Below, piece after piece: positions 23,625-34,150 of a DNA stretch of 64,000 nucleotides (its first letter is position 1; each line of letters starts with the position of its first letter). The DNA is from Madurella fahalii (Eukaryota > Ascomycota > Sordariomycetes > Sordariales): the NCBI GenBank assembly GCA_029876055.1, contig CM056877.1:3782001-3846000 (forward strand). Direction: 5' to 3'. The notes below the pieces were generated by a model, which did no database searches, was not told the origin of the DNA, and saw only the letters and a program-made list of their open reading frames with translations. A program made the translations under genes and the position numbers.

Positions 23625-26510
23625 GACGACGGGATCGCGGGCAGCGCCCGATCACCCCAGGATGTCCGCCAGGCTGGCCGAGCTTGGCCCGGTCGCTGTC
23701 CCGACGCCACTGTAATCAAGGTCTAACCAAGGTCGTTCGTTCCAACGGCCACGTCGGGAATGTCGCCGCGTTTGGGAATGGTAAGGCGGGGATTGGGAAG
23801 CGCTGCCGGTGATGTGTCGCGATGGAGCAAAGCGCGCGAAGTAGGACTGACTGATTGCGAAAAGAGCGGCAAGTCCCGAGGCAGAAAAACCGAACTGCAC
23901 CGGACTGGTGCGTGATGGTTGTGAGGCTCGTGCGGTGACGGGTTAAGGGGAGAGATTTTGATGCGCAGAGGCGCTGAGCGTTCCTTGTTGGCGACAGCGG
24001 GCCGGAAGAGCCGGGGTTTTGCAGCCAGCAGATCGAGGGGACCAATGTTACCGCATCAGGCGGGACAGGAAAGCAGGGTGAACCCGGCAAGTTCCTGACG
24101 GCATCCGCAATCGCATGGGCTCGAGGGAAGAGGGGGAGAAGAAAATTCGACAATACGCCGTGCGTGAGAAACAAGGCTTCAGAGGCGTCCTTATCCCCGT
24201 CCGGCCATTCTGGACAAGAGGCCACAGAGCAGAACAGAACCGGGGGTAATTCGCTGGATTCCGGGTCCCTGAATTGGTCAGCAATCCTTGCTGAGCACTT
24301 CCATTTGATTACGGCGTCACGGCAGGGAAGTGGGGCGCGCCCTTGGTTTTCTCGGCCTGGCTGAGCGAGCATGTGTATGATGGTACGTGGAAATACGTGA
24401 ATGCGACCCTGTACTCCGTATCTTCCTGATCTAATTTATGACATCTGGCATTTGCAGGCCCCCCTCCCTCCCTCACGCTTCGGCAGGCAAGTCAAACGCT
24501 CCTACTACTACTACTACACGCAGGTTGAGGCTAGTGATACCCAGCAGTCGCCCGCCCTTCGACAGCGTGTGCGGCCATGCTTTAGTATTCGCCTCTTGAC
24601 GTGCGATTATCTCGAACTACACTAGAACCGGAGGCCCTAGAGGTTGCAGCCCACATGCGTTGCGTGCAACTCGCTGTGGGGTTTGACGGAGACGAGACGG
24701 GGCGTTGCCAATTTGGGCCATTGGCGATCTCGTTACGGGGTGGCTGCCGGCTCGAGTAATTCTGCGCTTCTTGGCTGCCGCCGATTTTAGCGATCTGCCC
24801 CATCTCTTCGGGTTTTGGCTGAAGCCCGGTGGCCGACAGGCACCGCACGTTCACATTAGTAGGGCGGGCCAGATCGAAGGAGGCACTTGGACCAGAAACA
24901 CACTCGCCAAGCAACCGCATACTGTACTGTACTTTCACCTTGGACAACGTCTAGAATCACCAACACGGCAATTCTACCAGCCATTGGTCCTGTGCTGCCA
25001 AAGTGACCTTTTTTCGCTACCAATGCGCAGTGTCTTGGGCGCGGCGCGACCCTCTCGGTGTCAGCTCCAACCCCTGCACCTGAATTCCAGGCAACCCCTA
25101 TTCAGATTCGCGTGAATTCCCTCAGCATAGAGTAGAACGATCTTCTCTGTCACCAAGTGCGAGTTGACGGGCTAGACCAAGTTTCGAAAATGCCTGAAAT
25201 AGAGCCCACCTCAGAAACGAAGAGGCTTGGGAAGATTTTTCCCGGCAATGCCACCCACTAGAATGCGCTCCGCCGAGGTTCGCAGCACCAGGTTAAGTCG
25301 AAGCAACCGAAAAGCATTGCCTAACGTCCATGATCCTGCAGGTCTTAGGGTGCTGCAGGTCTCAGGGCACTACACCTTCATCACCACCCATCTTCAACAG
25401 GGCTAAGTGAAACAATTCTTCTCTTAAGGGAAAAGCAAGCAGGGACTGACTACGCCTCCCCCCCAATCAGCGGGCTGACCGTCTCGGTGGCAGTCATTAC
25501 CATTCATCCGAGACCTATGGATGGGTTTCACCACATTCCAGGGACATCAAGCGACGAAACTTATGCGTGCCCTCGACAGCCCTAGCGGGCTGGTGACAGG
25601 ACTTCGGGTCAGCTATGCAACACATCAGTAATAAAGTTAAAAGGCGAAACAGCCCATCCTCCAATCCAGCACGAGCGGGCTAATGTAAATGCTAAGATAT
25701 CCCCGCGAATTCGAGAGTTTCGTGCTCTCGCGGCTGCCTTTTGTGGTACCCCATCTTGTCAGAGAGGGCGCTTGATGGGGCGGCCGGTGCCTGCGCCACC
25801 CTCAGGTAAGGGAGAACAGTGAACCACGCCGCTCGGTTCAAAACCTGAAATCGCCGTCTTAGAGAAAAGGCAGCTGAATAAAACAGAGGGGTTCTTTTCG
25901 GACTGTAGGGGGCCTTTTCGGACTGTAGGAAAGGTCTTACTAGACCGTAGTGGTCTGTGCACCTGCAAACCATACATATCCCTAACCCTGACCCATGCCC
26001 ATTTAGCCGTTCTCGTCGTTGTTATCTTCCCGGCAACCGACACCTTGTAGTCTCAGATGTTCAGACCCGTTAGGCGCGAGGTACTATCATGGTAGTAATG
26101 ATGACAGCGGTATTCGAGAAGAAAAAAAGCGGTATAGGCTAACAGTATTTGGGGGAGTGGGTGTACGAGCCATGTTTGGGTGGCTACAGTCTGGCAAGAC
26201 CTTTCATAGGCCCGAAAAGATCCCCTTATAATGTCTGATTGCGTTTTGCGATTAGGAAGTTAACAATCGACTGAGGTTGGGGGCTGGTACAGGACAGCAC
26301 CACGTCAGACATATCCGTGTGGTATTTTATACTGTGTAATTACACACAGGGACAAAGACCCGGCAGCCCCACAGTGAAATGGACGTGTTAATTACAGACG
26401 CGGTTCACAGGCGACGCGTTGGGGCGCCAAGAGCGTCCAGGCTGTCGACGGATAGGCTCGGTGCTTTCTCAACGACCGGCAGGATGACGGCGCATTGAGC
26501 CAGGCCCGAG
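23625..26510. other. Divergent intergenic region with a MITE-like element
   Basis: This 2.9-kb gap separates the divergent P4-ATPase and PIP-box genes. No open frame in it has recognisable protein features. Its notable content is an apparent inverted-repeat element at about 25885-26230, listed separately. Confidence 0.55.
25885..26230. mobile_element. Putative MITE-like inverted-repeat element
   Basis: The left arm reads AGGGGTTCTTTTCGG, then after a short duplicated block GAAAGGTCTTACTAGACCGTAG. The reverse complement of the right arm (about 26183-26228) reads AGGGGATCTTTTCGGG, then GAAAGGTCTTGCCAGACTGTAG. The arms thus match as imperfect terminal inverted repeats of about 45 bp, with weaker similarity further inward. 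The left arm also holds a direct repeat of CTTTTCGGACTGTAGG at 25894-25909 and 25914-25929. The length of about 345 bp and absence of coding capacity suit a non-autonomous DNA transposon relic. No clear target-site duplication was found and the end points are approximate. Confidence 0.5.
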
Positions 26511-28452
26511 ATGTCGAAAAACAACACCATTACCAGCTTCTTTAAGCCGGTAGCAAAGCAGTCGAAGAGCCCCAAACCCCAAGGTTCAACACCACGAGCA
26601 TCGCCAACCCCACCTCCGCCATCACCGTCGCCACTCCCCGCTCTCTTCTCCTCGTCACCCCCAGAGCCAGCAACGGCGGTCCGAGACCGCAATGCCGTAA
26701 TTCGAGGTTCTGACGATGAGGACGACGAGGACTTCGACTCGGATGATGATGAGCTCCCGCCCCTATTCCCACTACCCTCACTCAGCACTGCACCGGTTCA
26801 GGCGCCCAGAAAAGATGTCGGCCTCTATGCCACACCAAAGGCGAAGCGGCGGGCGCTTGAATTTCACTCGTCGCCCTTGACCATCAACACCAGGCATAAG
26901 TTTGATATCAAGGCGCTCCTCAGGCATGCAGAGGCGGACATAGCGATCGAGGAGAGCGAGCAACGTGCCGCCGCCCTCCTAGATTCCCCGTCGCCAACGC
27001 CACACAGCACATGTTCCCCAAGGAACCCGCAAACCACTCTCCATGACGCTATGTTGGGTGTGCTATCCGATCCTGGGGATAGCCAAGACGAGGGCCACCG
27101 CGATCGGCTGCTCCGCGCGGTGAAGAGGACAGAGGCCACGGTTCGGCGGAAGGAGTGGTACTTCTTTGATCGCCAGGGTCCGGCTAACAGCACGGCGATC
27201 AAAGTACGACAAGCCTTCCCGAAAACCGCAGCCACAGGAGCCTGGGCATTTCTAGCCCCGGAGAGGCATAGGTCCGAGTTTTTTGAAGACGGGCTCCCTT
27301 ATCACGTTCAGTGCAAGGCGCTCAGCCTGCCGGACGAGATCTTTGTCTGGGTGCTCAACGAGGCACCCCATGCGAAATCCAAGAAACTGCAAGAAGAATA
27401 TTTGCGACTTCTCGGTGCCTGCCCGAATCAGGCCGAGCGACTCATAGATGAGAACGCCATCGCGCAGCTGTTCCGAGAAGTCGGAGCATCAGAGCGAGCC
27501 CTCACGGCGAGCTTCCAACCGGACGGAAGCTCAGGACAGGGCGCTCCTTACCCAGAGCATGAATGGCCCCGTCTACGAACGGTTCTTCGTATCCTGACAG
27601 AGACTGCGCATGCTTTAAAGATCCAGTCGCTCACAAGAGCCATGGCCATTCTCCTCCGCCTCGGCATCGACAATATCGTGCGTGAAGACCAAGCGATTGC
27701 AACACATTATCAAGATGCATTGCTTCAAATAGTGTTAGCCGTCCCCTTGCGAGCATGGGACAGTTTTGTAAGAACCACTCTCTACTTTTGCTTCGTTCGA
27801 ATCCCCTAACAACCATCACCCCCTTTTCTAGTGTGGAGACGTAAGCGACTCCCTATATTCTCACACGCAAGATGCCACCCTCCGGTGGAACGCCGTCTCC
27901 TCTATCCCGCTCCTACATCCGCAGCTGGTCGAGCTGCGCCGGCGACTGGCGCTCGTGTTCGTCTTTGACGACCCGCAGCGCGCATACGCCCGGCCCGAAA
28001 ACACGTTCAGCATGCGGTCCGTCCTCGACCGTCTCGACCACGCGGACGAATTCATCGTCGATCGCAACAACACTGACTATTTCGAGCTACTCGCGCTCTC
28101 CGAGATGCTGAGCGTTGCCATCAGCGACGGATCACCGCCCAGCGACAGCTCCGGCCCGGAAGTCGTCAAGCAATACAACGCCGAAGTCGACGAGGTGGCG
28201 CATCGGATCAAATTCATGTGGTCCAACATTCACGAGCAGGGGGCCGCGTACATGTCGAGGCTGGAGGCCCGTGTCCAGCTGCGGGACTTTGAACGCAAGC
28301 TGCTGCACGTCGTGCGGACACGACCGCCTCCGAAGGAGGACATTTTTGGACTCGAGCCCACCGAGGACGACATTGAGCGACCCAAGCAACAGAAATTCAT
28401 GCAAAAATTTCTAGCGAAGAGTCAGCCGCCGCCAAAGACGCCCACGCCCTGA
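26511..28452 (+). CDS. PIP-box nuclear protein, possibly CANIN/Nse6-like (SMC5/6 loading)
   Basis: The product is 625 residues from exons 26511-27767 and 27832-28452; the 64-nt intron runs GTAAGA to TCTAG and keeps frame (WDSF then CGDVSDSLY). The N-terminus, MSKNNTITSFFKPVAK, strongly resembles a PCNA-interacting PIP-type box (x-ITSFF-x). A disordered Pro/Ser-rich segment and a strongly acidic run (DDEDDEDFDSDDDE) follow. From about residue 140 to the end the protein is mostly helical with a conserved-looking globular part. I tentatively connect it to the fungal CANIN family (SLF2/Nse6-type proteins that recruit the SMC5/6 complex to DNA damage), because an acidic disordered N-terminus before a helical repeat domain is typical. 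This is from memory of the family's general shape rather than a diagnostic motif. Another replication-fork repair factor is possible. It is convergent with vma-4, 353 bp apart. Confidence 0.6.
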
Positions 28453-28805
28453 GAACGGAGGCAGGGGAGTGCTGGCTCCAGTCATGGCTTGGCTAGCATC
28501 AACGCGTAATCCATATGATTAGCCCTGGACGGCAAGAAGTGCTTCACTTTGACCAGTATTCCGTGGACAAAACGGCAGGTTGATGCATGTTATTCCGACC
28601 GGCTCTCGCGTAGAGTCGCCATCCAACTTCTATGTACAAAATTCTTCGAGATACCCCCCTGTTCTTCGCTGGGCTCGGCTCGGCGCTGCTTCATAGTCAT
28701 TAAACAATGCTCATTCCCGACCACACCGGACCGGCCGTCTTGTGTGAATCCCCACCATGTTCATGCGCTAAATAGACAATCATCTCTATAACAAAGCTCT
28801 CCCAC

Positions 28806-29704
28806 TCAATCGTAGAACTTGCGGTTGGGGTTCTTTCCAAACAAGGCCTCCCGCACAAGCGGCAGAGAGCTCTCCTTGAGCCGAAGCAACCTAGTCTCGA
28901 GTGTGTTGTCGATATCAATCTTGCCGTTGCCACCGATGATGACCACACCGCCGGCGCTGCGTGAGATGTCCGTATCAGCACAGCCACTCTTTCAAGTCAG
29001 CCAGGGAACGCTACACAGCTGTACTTACCACCCCTCCGGCAGAGGATCCTCCTCGTCAACCGTCGCCTTGACCTCCATGCCCCCCTCCCGATCTTTAAAC
29101 TCGGCGGCTGCGGCATCGATAGCCTTCTTGACGACCTCGTAGTCGGCCTTGCGCGCGCGGATCTGCAGCTCGGGCTCGTTCATGATTGCGAAGCCTTCCA
29201 AGACGAAGGCCTTGAGGATGGCCTCGTAGCGCTGGGGGTCCTTGGTCGCCTCGGACAGGCGCTTCTGGGCGGCGTCGTAGATGCCGTCGAGCACGTCCTG
29301 GCGCGCGCCCAGCACGCGCAGCCGCGTCTTGTTGGCCACCGTCGACCGCGTGATCTGCTGCGACATGGTCGCCTGCTTGAACTTCTTCTCGTAGGCGCTG
29401 TCGATGGCGTCCGTCTCCTGCCGCACGAGCTTGGCCTTCTCCATGGCGAACTCCTCGTTGGCCTTGATCTCGATCTCGCGCGCCTTCTCCATGGCTTCCT
29501 GCTTGATGAAGGCTGTCATCTTGCGCAGCTCTTGCATCACCTGTTGGTCCGCGCCGGTGTCAGCTTCCCTCGTTAGTGGTGGGGGGAAACATGGGCAGCG
29601 CGGGCTGGCTGCTGTCATGGTTGCAACGAGCTGACGCTCAAGCACACTTGGGGATGGGGGAATCGTGGTACCTGGTCGTCGGACAAGGAATGAATTTGCG
29701 ACAT
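28806..29704 (-). CDS. vma4: V-type proton ATPase subunit E
   Basis: This is a peripheral-stalk subunit of the V1 sector of the vacuolar H+-ATPase, linking the catalytic head to the membrane sector. Exons on the minus strand are 29704-29672, 29540-29029 and 28956-28806, giving 231 residues (yeast Vma4 has 233). Introns are GTACCA to AACAG (131 nt) and GTAAGT to CGCAG (72 nt). The tiny first exon encodes MSQIHSLSDDQ and joins VMQELRKMTAFIKQEA. A long charged N-terminal helix (EKAREIEIKANEEFAMEKAK) is followed by the C-terminal domain with GCAGGVVIIGGNGKIDIDN and the ending LFGKNPNRKFYD, all diagnostic of the family. The long frame that starts upstream at 29645 reads through intron 1 and should not be taken as the start. 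Confidence 0.96.
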
Positions 29705-30860
29705 CTTGAAGGACTGGTTTGTGAGGAAATCGTTATGGTGCGGTTGGTGTAAGTTCCGAGGAGCGGGAAGAGGGGAAGAGGAGACGCAAGCTCGCGGTCA
29801 GCTCTGGTCACGTTGATGGCGGTTTTCTTGGGAGCGAGAACAAATGTCAGGACGGAGGCGTTGTAGAGGCCGGAGGTCTATAGGATGCTGGTGGTTTCGT
29901 GCAGTTCCTATGCTGATTGCTGTGCTCGGTGGATGGTCAACCAACAGTGCCGTTGACGCAGCTCCAGTTACACGGCCTTGGCAATGATGGCGCGGGCTGA
30001 CAAGGTGCGGCAGCATCCCACAACAGCCAAGACCGAGCTTCCAACGTACTGTACCTCACTAGCCACACAACCCCCCACCAGTCACACGGCACAATCGATA
30101 AGATAAAAAAAGGATACCAGCCACAGTTCCCTTGTCTGCAAGCCCCCGCTGCAATGTCCCGAGCCTGCAATGCATTGGCTGGGATATTCTACAGGCACCA
30201 CCAGAGCCTATGTGAGCTGGCGTCAGAGGCCTTGCAGGGGCCGCAAGAGGGTTGAGGAGCCGGCCAGCAACAACCTAGGTCCCAACGTTTCGACTTGGTC
30301 CCTTTTTCCGCCATCCAGTCTCTCAAGCGCGTGCACCCAATTTTGCGACCAAGTTCCTAACCATTCGCTGCGGCAAGTCGACAGAGACCCTCCGGCCCGC
30401 CTGTCTCACACTGGTGCCGCACCCGGCGTGCTGCCGCCAGCCCTCCAGGCCGTTTTCAGAGCCGCTTCCCCAGTGCTGCCGCCCGCGCCTCATGATCGCA
30501 GCCCGCAAGCCTCGTGGTCTGGGCGAACACGCGCGCACTCTCACACATCATAGCACCGACCAAGTGCCACGACGTTGCCGTCATTGATTGACGTTTCCGG
30601 TCATCGTCAAAACGAATGGTTGGACCACCCGGCGGAGTTTTCGATCTGGCCTGCGATCATAAGCTTTCTCTGTGCCGCCGACCGTGTTCCACCGACCGCC
30701 CGTAGACTCGCACCAGGAATACCGACGCTCAATCACTCGCCCTCTTCTTGACCCGAGCCGTCGCCTTTTCAGACGGCTGTTTTCCCTTTCCCATGCGACT
30801 ACGATAGGACGCCGCCCTCTTGCCTCGCGCTGCCAGATGACCGCTTGTCCTCTGGGCGCG
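29705..30860. other. Divergent promoter region vma-4 / NIPA-like gene
   Basis: This 1.15-kb region lies between two divergent genes and must hold both promoters. I see no supported gene. An in-frame ATG at 30837, 24 nt before the chosen start of the NIPA-like gene, has a weak context. Confidence 0.55.
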
Positions 30861-32682
30861 ATGGGGCTCATCGGCGGCATCTCTCCTGGCGGGAGCATCG
30901 CTGTAAGTCGGCATCTCATGTCTTGTTGCGCTTCCTATAGCTGCTAATACCCGAGTCAAACGCAAACAGCTCGGCATCATTGTCGGTCTCTTGTCCGCAA
31001 GCGTCCAGAGCCTGGGCATCACACTACAACGAAAGTCGCATATTCTCGAAGACGAAAAGGTTCCCTACGATGTAAGGCGGCCGCCCTACCGCAGGAGGAG
31101 GTGGCAGCTGGGGATGGCCATGTTTATCATATCCAACGTCATTGGGAGCTCGGTTCAAATATCCATGCTCCCGTTACCGGTGCTCTCGACGTTGCAAGCC
31201 TCGGGCTTGGTATTCAACTCGATCTGCGCCACGCTTATACTCGGAGAGCCCTTTACGAGGTGGTCACTATGGGGGACCCTGCTGGTCTGCGGCGGAGCCG
31301 TCTTGATTGCCGTGTTTGGAGCGATCCCTTCGCCGGCACACACATTGAGCGAGTTGCTGGAACTGCTGGGGAGACGGCCGTTCGTGCTCTGGATGTCCTT
31401 CCAGGCTGTCATCGTCATCGGTATCGCCGTCGCAACCGAGCTTGTGAGCCAGTGGACGACGCTGATGCAGGATCCACGGTTCCGTCTCGCGCGAGGCTTT
31501 GCCTACGGATGTATAAGCGGAATTCTTTCTGCTCACTCCCTCCTGGTGGCCAAATCCGCCGTGGAACTCATCGTCAGAACCATCGCCGACGGGGATAACC
31601 AGTTTGTCCACTGGCAGTCGTGGATGCTGGTCCTCGGCCTCGTTACCCTCGCTCTCACCCAGCTGTACTACCTCCACCGGGGGCTCAAGCTGGTCTCGAC
31701 CTCGGTTCTTTACCCACTAATATTCTGCATCTACAACATTATTGCAATCCTCGACGGGCTCATCTACTTCAATCAGACCGATCTCCTAAGCCCCCTACAC
31801 GCATGCCTCATTACTCTCGGCACCGTCATCCTCCTCTCCGGTGTCCTCGCGCTCTCATGGCGTCTCAGCGATGAACAACACACGCCCGGGGTTGGGCAGT
31901 CAACGCTGGCGCCAGGCCTGGGTCTTGTCGAAGATACCGAGGGCGAAGAAGAGGAGGAGGAACTTCTACTCCACTCCGCTCTCGCCGACAACGAGGAGAG
32001 CGGATTGCCGTCGCAACAAACCTATCAAACATTTAAACCCACCCGACCCTCCGAGATCTCCAGATCAACCACCACCCCAGCACTGCAGAGGCAGCGGCCA
32101 CAGCCCCGATCGAGCAGAACAGCCTCGGCGAGGTGGACAGAACGAGCCGAGATATGGGACGAGCTCGAGGACCGCAGCACGCCGGAGCCGGTATCCCCTC
32201 TGTTCTTCAACAGGAGACGGTCAACGGTTATCTCCGGCCGCAGGGGATCGTCGTCGTCATTCCTGGGGCGACCGCCCAACCTCGCCGCGGGCAGCGCCGA
32301 CGACGCCGCTGCTGCTGAAGAAACAGACCCGCTCCTCACCTCGTCGCCGAGGACCAGCTTCAAACGGAGGCGCAAGTCGACTGGGTTTCCGGGTTTCACA
32401 GCGAGGAAGAGCACCGGCAGGAAAACCTCGGGCGGGCTCCAGCTTCCGGATGCCGCGCGGAGTTTTTGGGGTTCGAGATGGTGGACGGGGAGCAGGTCAA
32501 GGAGGACGCCCGGGCCCGCGGCAGACTCTCCACAGGCGGGTTTGCCAGTGTATAGGGATGACCCTGTTGAGGGGCACGGGCAGCCGGGCAGCTCTTCTCC
32601 GAGGCAACCTCCGCCCGTTGATTCGAGGTTGGGTTGGGGGGCTGGGTCGAGGAATAGCAGGGTGGATGATTCCCCTGTTTAG
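30861..32682 (+). CDS. NIPA-like (DUF803) magnesium transporter-type membrane protein
   Basis: This is a polytopic membrane protein of the NIPA/DUF803 family, whose members carry Mg2+ or act as membrane sensors. Exons are 30861-30902 and 30970-32682, giving 584 residues; the 67-nt intron is GTAAGT to ACAG with a CTAAT branch. The membrane core spans about residues 10-310: GSIALGIIVGLLSASVQSLG, then the family motif LTLQRKSH-like (ITLQRKSHILEDE), PLPVLSTLQASGLVFNSICA, GEPFTRWSLWGTLL and a late helix with PLIFCIYNIIAILDGLIYF. About nine helices are expected. A long hydrophilic C-tail of about 270 residues, with an acidic EGEEEEEELL run and many Ser/Arg clusters, is probably regulatory and is unusual in length compared with animal NIPA proteins. 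The ATG at 30861 was preferred for its -3 G/+4 G context. It is convergent with the PLS1 gene. Confidence 0.87.
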
Positions 32683-33314
32683 AGTATAACCCCATCTTAC
32701 TTTATTATTGTTATTGCTGGTAGCGTTGCATAAATCATTTTGGGTTCATTCGGCAAACGAGTCTCTATCGGATGTTGCTGTGTGCTTTATTGTCGTTGGC
32801 GCTTCTATTTTCCACCGATATATAGGGGGGGTGGTCGGTAGCCCGGCGCGATGCGATACCACTTGGGTGGCCCGTTGGAAACACTTTATGTGGCGGGTCA
32901 CTTTTCACCCTGTCTTCCACTGTCTTTGCATAACCACAGATTCAGAGAAATAGGAGCACTTGAACATCGAGGTCAGGGATCATGACCCGAACGTAGTTAT
33001 AACGAATGTGCCTCGCCACACTTTATACATCCAGCTCACTAGGCCACCCCGGAACCCATATTCTACAAGAACCAAAGGAGAAAAAGAATGGGAAACAGAA
33101 GGCTAATAAGATCATGCAAGGGCCACCACCTGTCGGCGCTCGATATGGCGTACTTCCGTTCCTCCTTCCACGGGGTTCAAACGGTCCGTCTCGAAATGAT
33201 TGTATCCAGAAAACTACCACATACCCGGCCCCGGAAAAGAGCGCGCGCAGTTGGCGGCGGATATGGCCGTCCCCCGTCCAGACACGGCTCTCTTCAAGTC
33301 CTCGGCTTCTCCCG
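32683..33314. other. Convergent intergenic region NIPA-like / PLS1-like
   Basis: This 0.63-kb gap contains the 3' ends of two convergent genes. No supported gene or RNA is seen. Confidence 0.6.
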
Positions 33315-34150
33315 CTAGATTCGTCCCGCTCCGTTCTTCTCATCAATGTGCCGGAACCGCTCACGCTCCTTGCGCTCCTTCAGCAGGCAGGCCGTGGCCA
33401 TAATGAAGACGACATCGACACCGACCATACCGAACACGGCCGTGAAGATATTGTCGAGGAAGACGTTGGCGAAGGCGGAGATGGGCGCGGCGCAGCCGCG
33501 TAGCATCGAGGCGGCGGCTTGGCTCGGGCAGGTGGCGTCGGTAACGTACACGGGAAATACCAGGGGCTCGATGTAGCCGCAGCAGGCGAACTGTTTTTTT
33601 CGCCAGGTTACCGTCAGCGGTCTTGGTTCAATCTAAGGCTAGACTAAGTGGTAAACGGGGGGCGGGGGAAGGAAACAAACCCTTGTCTGCATAAGACTCT
33701 TAACCTCGGCGCTCTGCGAAGCGAAGAGCGGCAGGAAGTCGTCGCGAGTCTTCAGCGTCAGGATCCACAGGAACAGGCCGATGACCATGCTGAAGATTGC
33801 GCAGAGTACGGCGAGGTAGCCGCCGAGCTTGAGCCAGCGGCGCGATGACGTTGCGAGACCCGGGAGGGTTACGAGGAATGTCATGAAGACGAAGGCGGAA
33901 TTTGCGATTCCGGCTGCGCGCTTTGTTAGCGACTAACACGTTCCCCCATCCACGAATTCTCCCCCGGGACAGAACACCAACCTTCCAACGGGAACCTCTG
34001 GTACAAGAGATTCCTCGCCGCCTGTTCCCCGTCGGTAGGCACCTCATTCCTGATGTTTCCAACGACCACACAGAAGGAAATGATGAAGATGCCCATGAGC
34101 AGGATGAGGCCGTCGGCGACCACGTAGGCCAATTGCACCTTGCTCACCAT
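33315..34150 (-). CDS. pls1: Tetraspanin of the PLS1 type
   Basis: This is a four-pass membrane tetraspanin; in plant-pathogenic and saprotrophic fungi PLS1 acts with NADPH oxidase in appressorium penetration or ascospore germination. Exons on the minus strand are 34150-33982, 33913-33681 and 33590-33315, giving 225 residues, the usual PLS1 length. Introns are GTTGGT to CGCAG (68 nt, CTAAC branch point) and GTTTGT to ACAG (90 nt). TM1 is VVADGLILLMGIFIISFCVV, and TM2 and TM3 lie in exon 2. The large extracellular loop holds the diagnostic CCG (Cys137-Cys138) and further Cys in DATCPS and RGCAAP. TM4 is followed by a cytosolic tail with LLKERKERERFRHIDEKNG, which matches the PLS1 tail. Both non-consensus donor sites are supported because they exactly restore the family sequence MQTR-FACCGY and PLEAGIANSAF. 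Confidence 0.9.

Noticed and set aside
25980..25995. Telomere-like CCCTAACCC sequence
   Set aside because: Only about one and a half units are present inside the MITE-like element; there is no array.
29541..29645. Upstream start of V-ATPase subunit E at 29645
   Set aside because: That frame reads through intron 1; the true start is the 11-codon exon at 29704-29672, which restores the conserved N-terminus.
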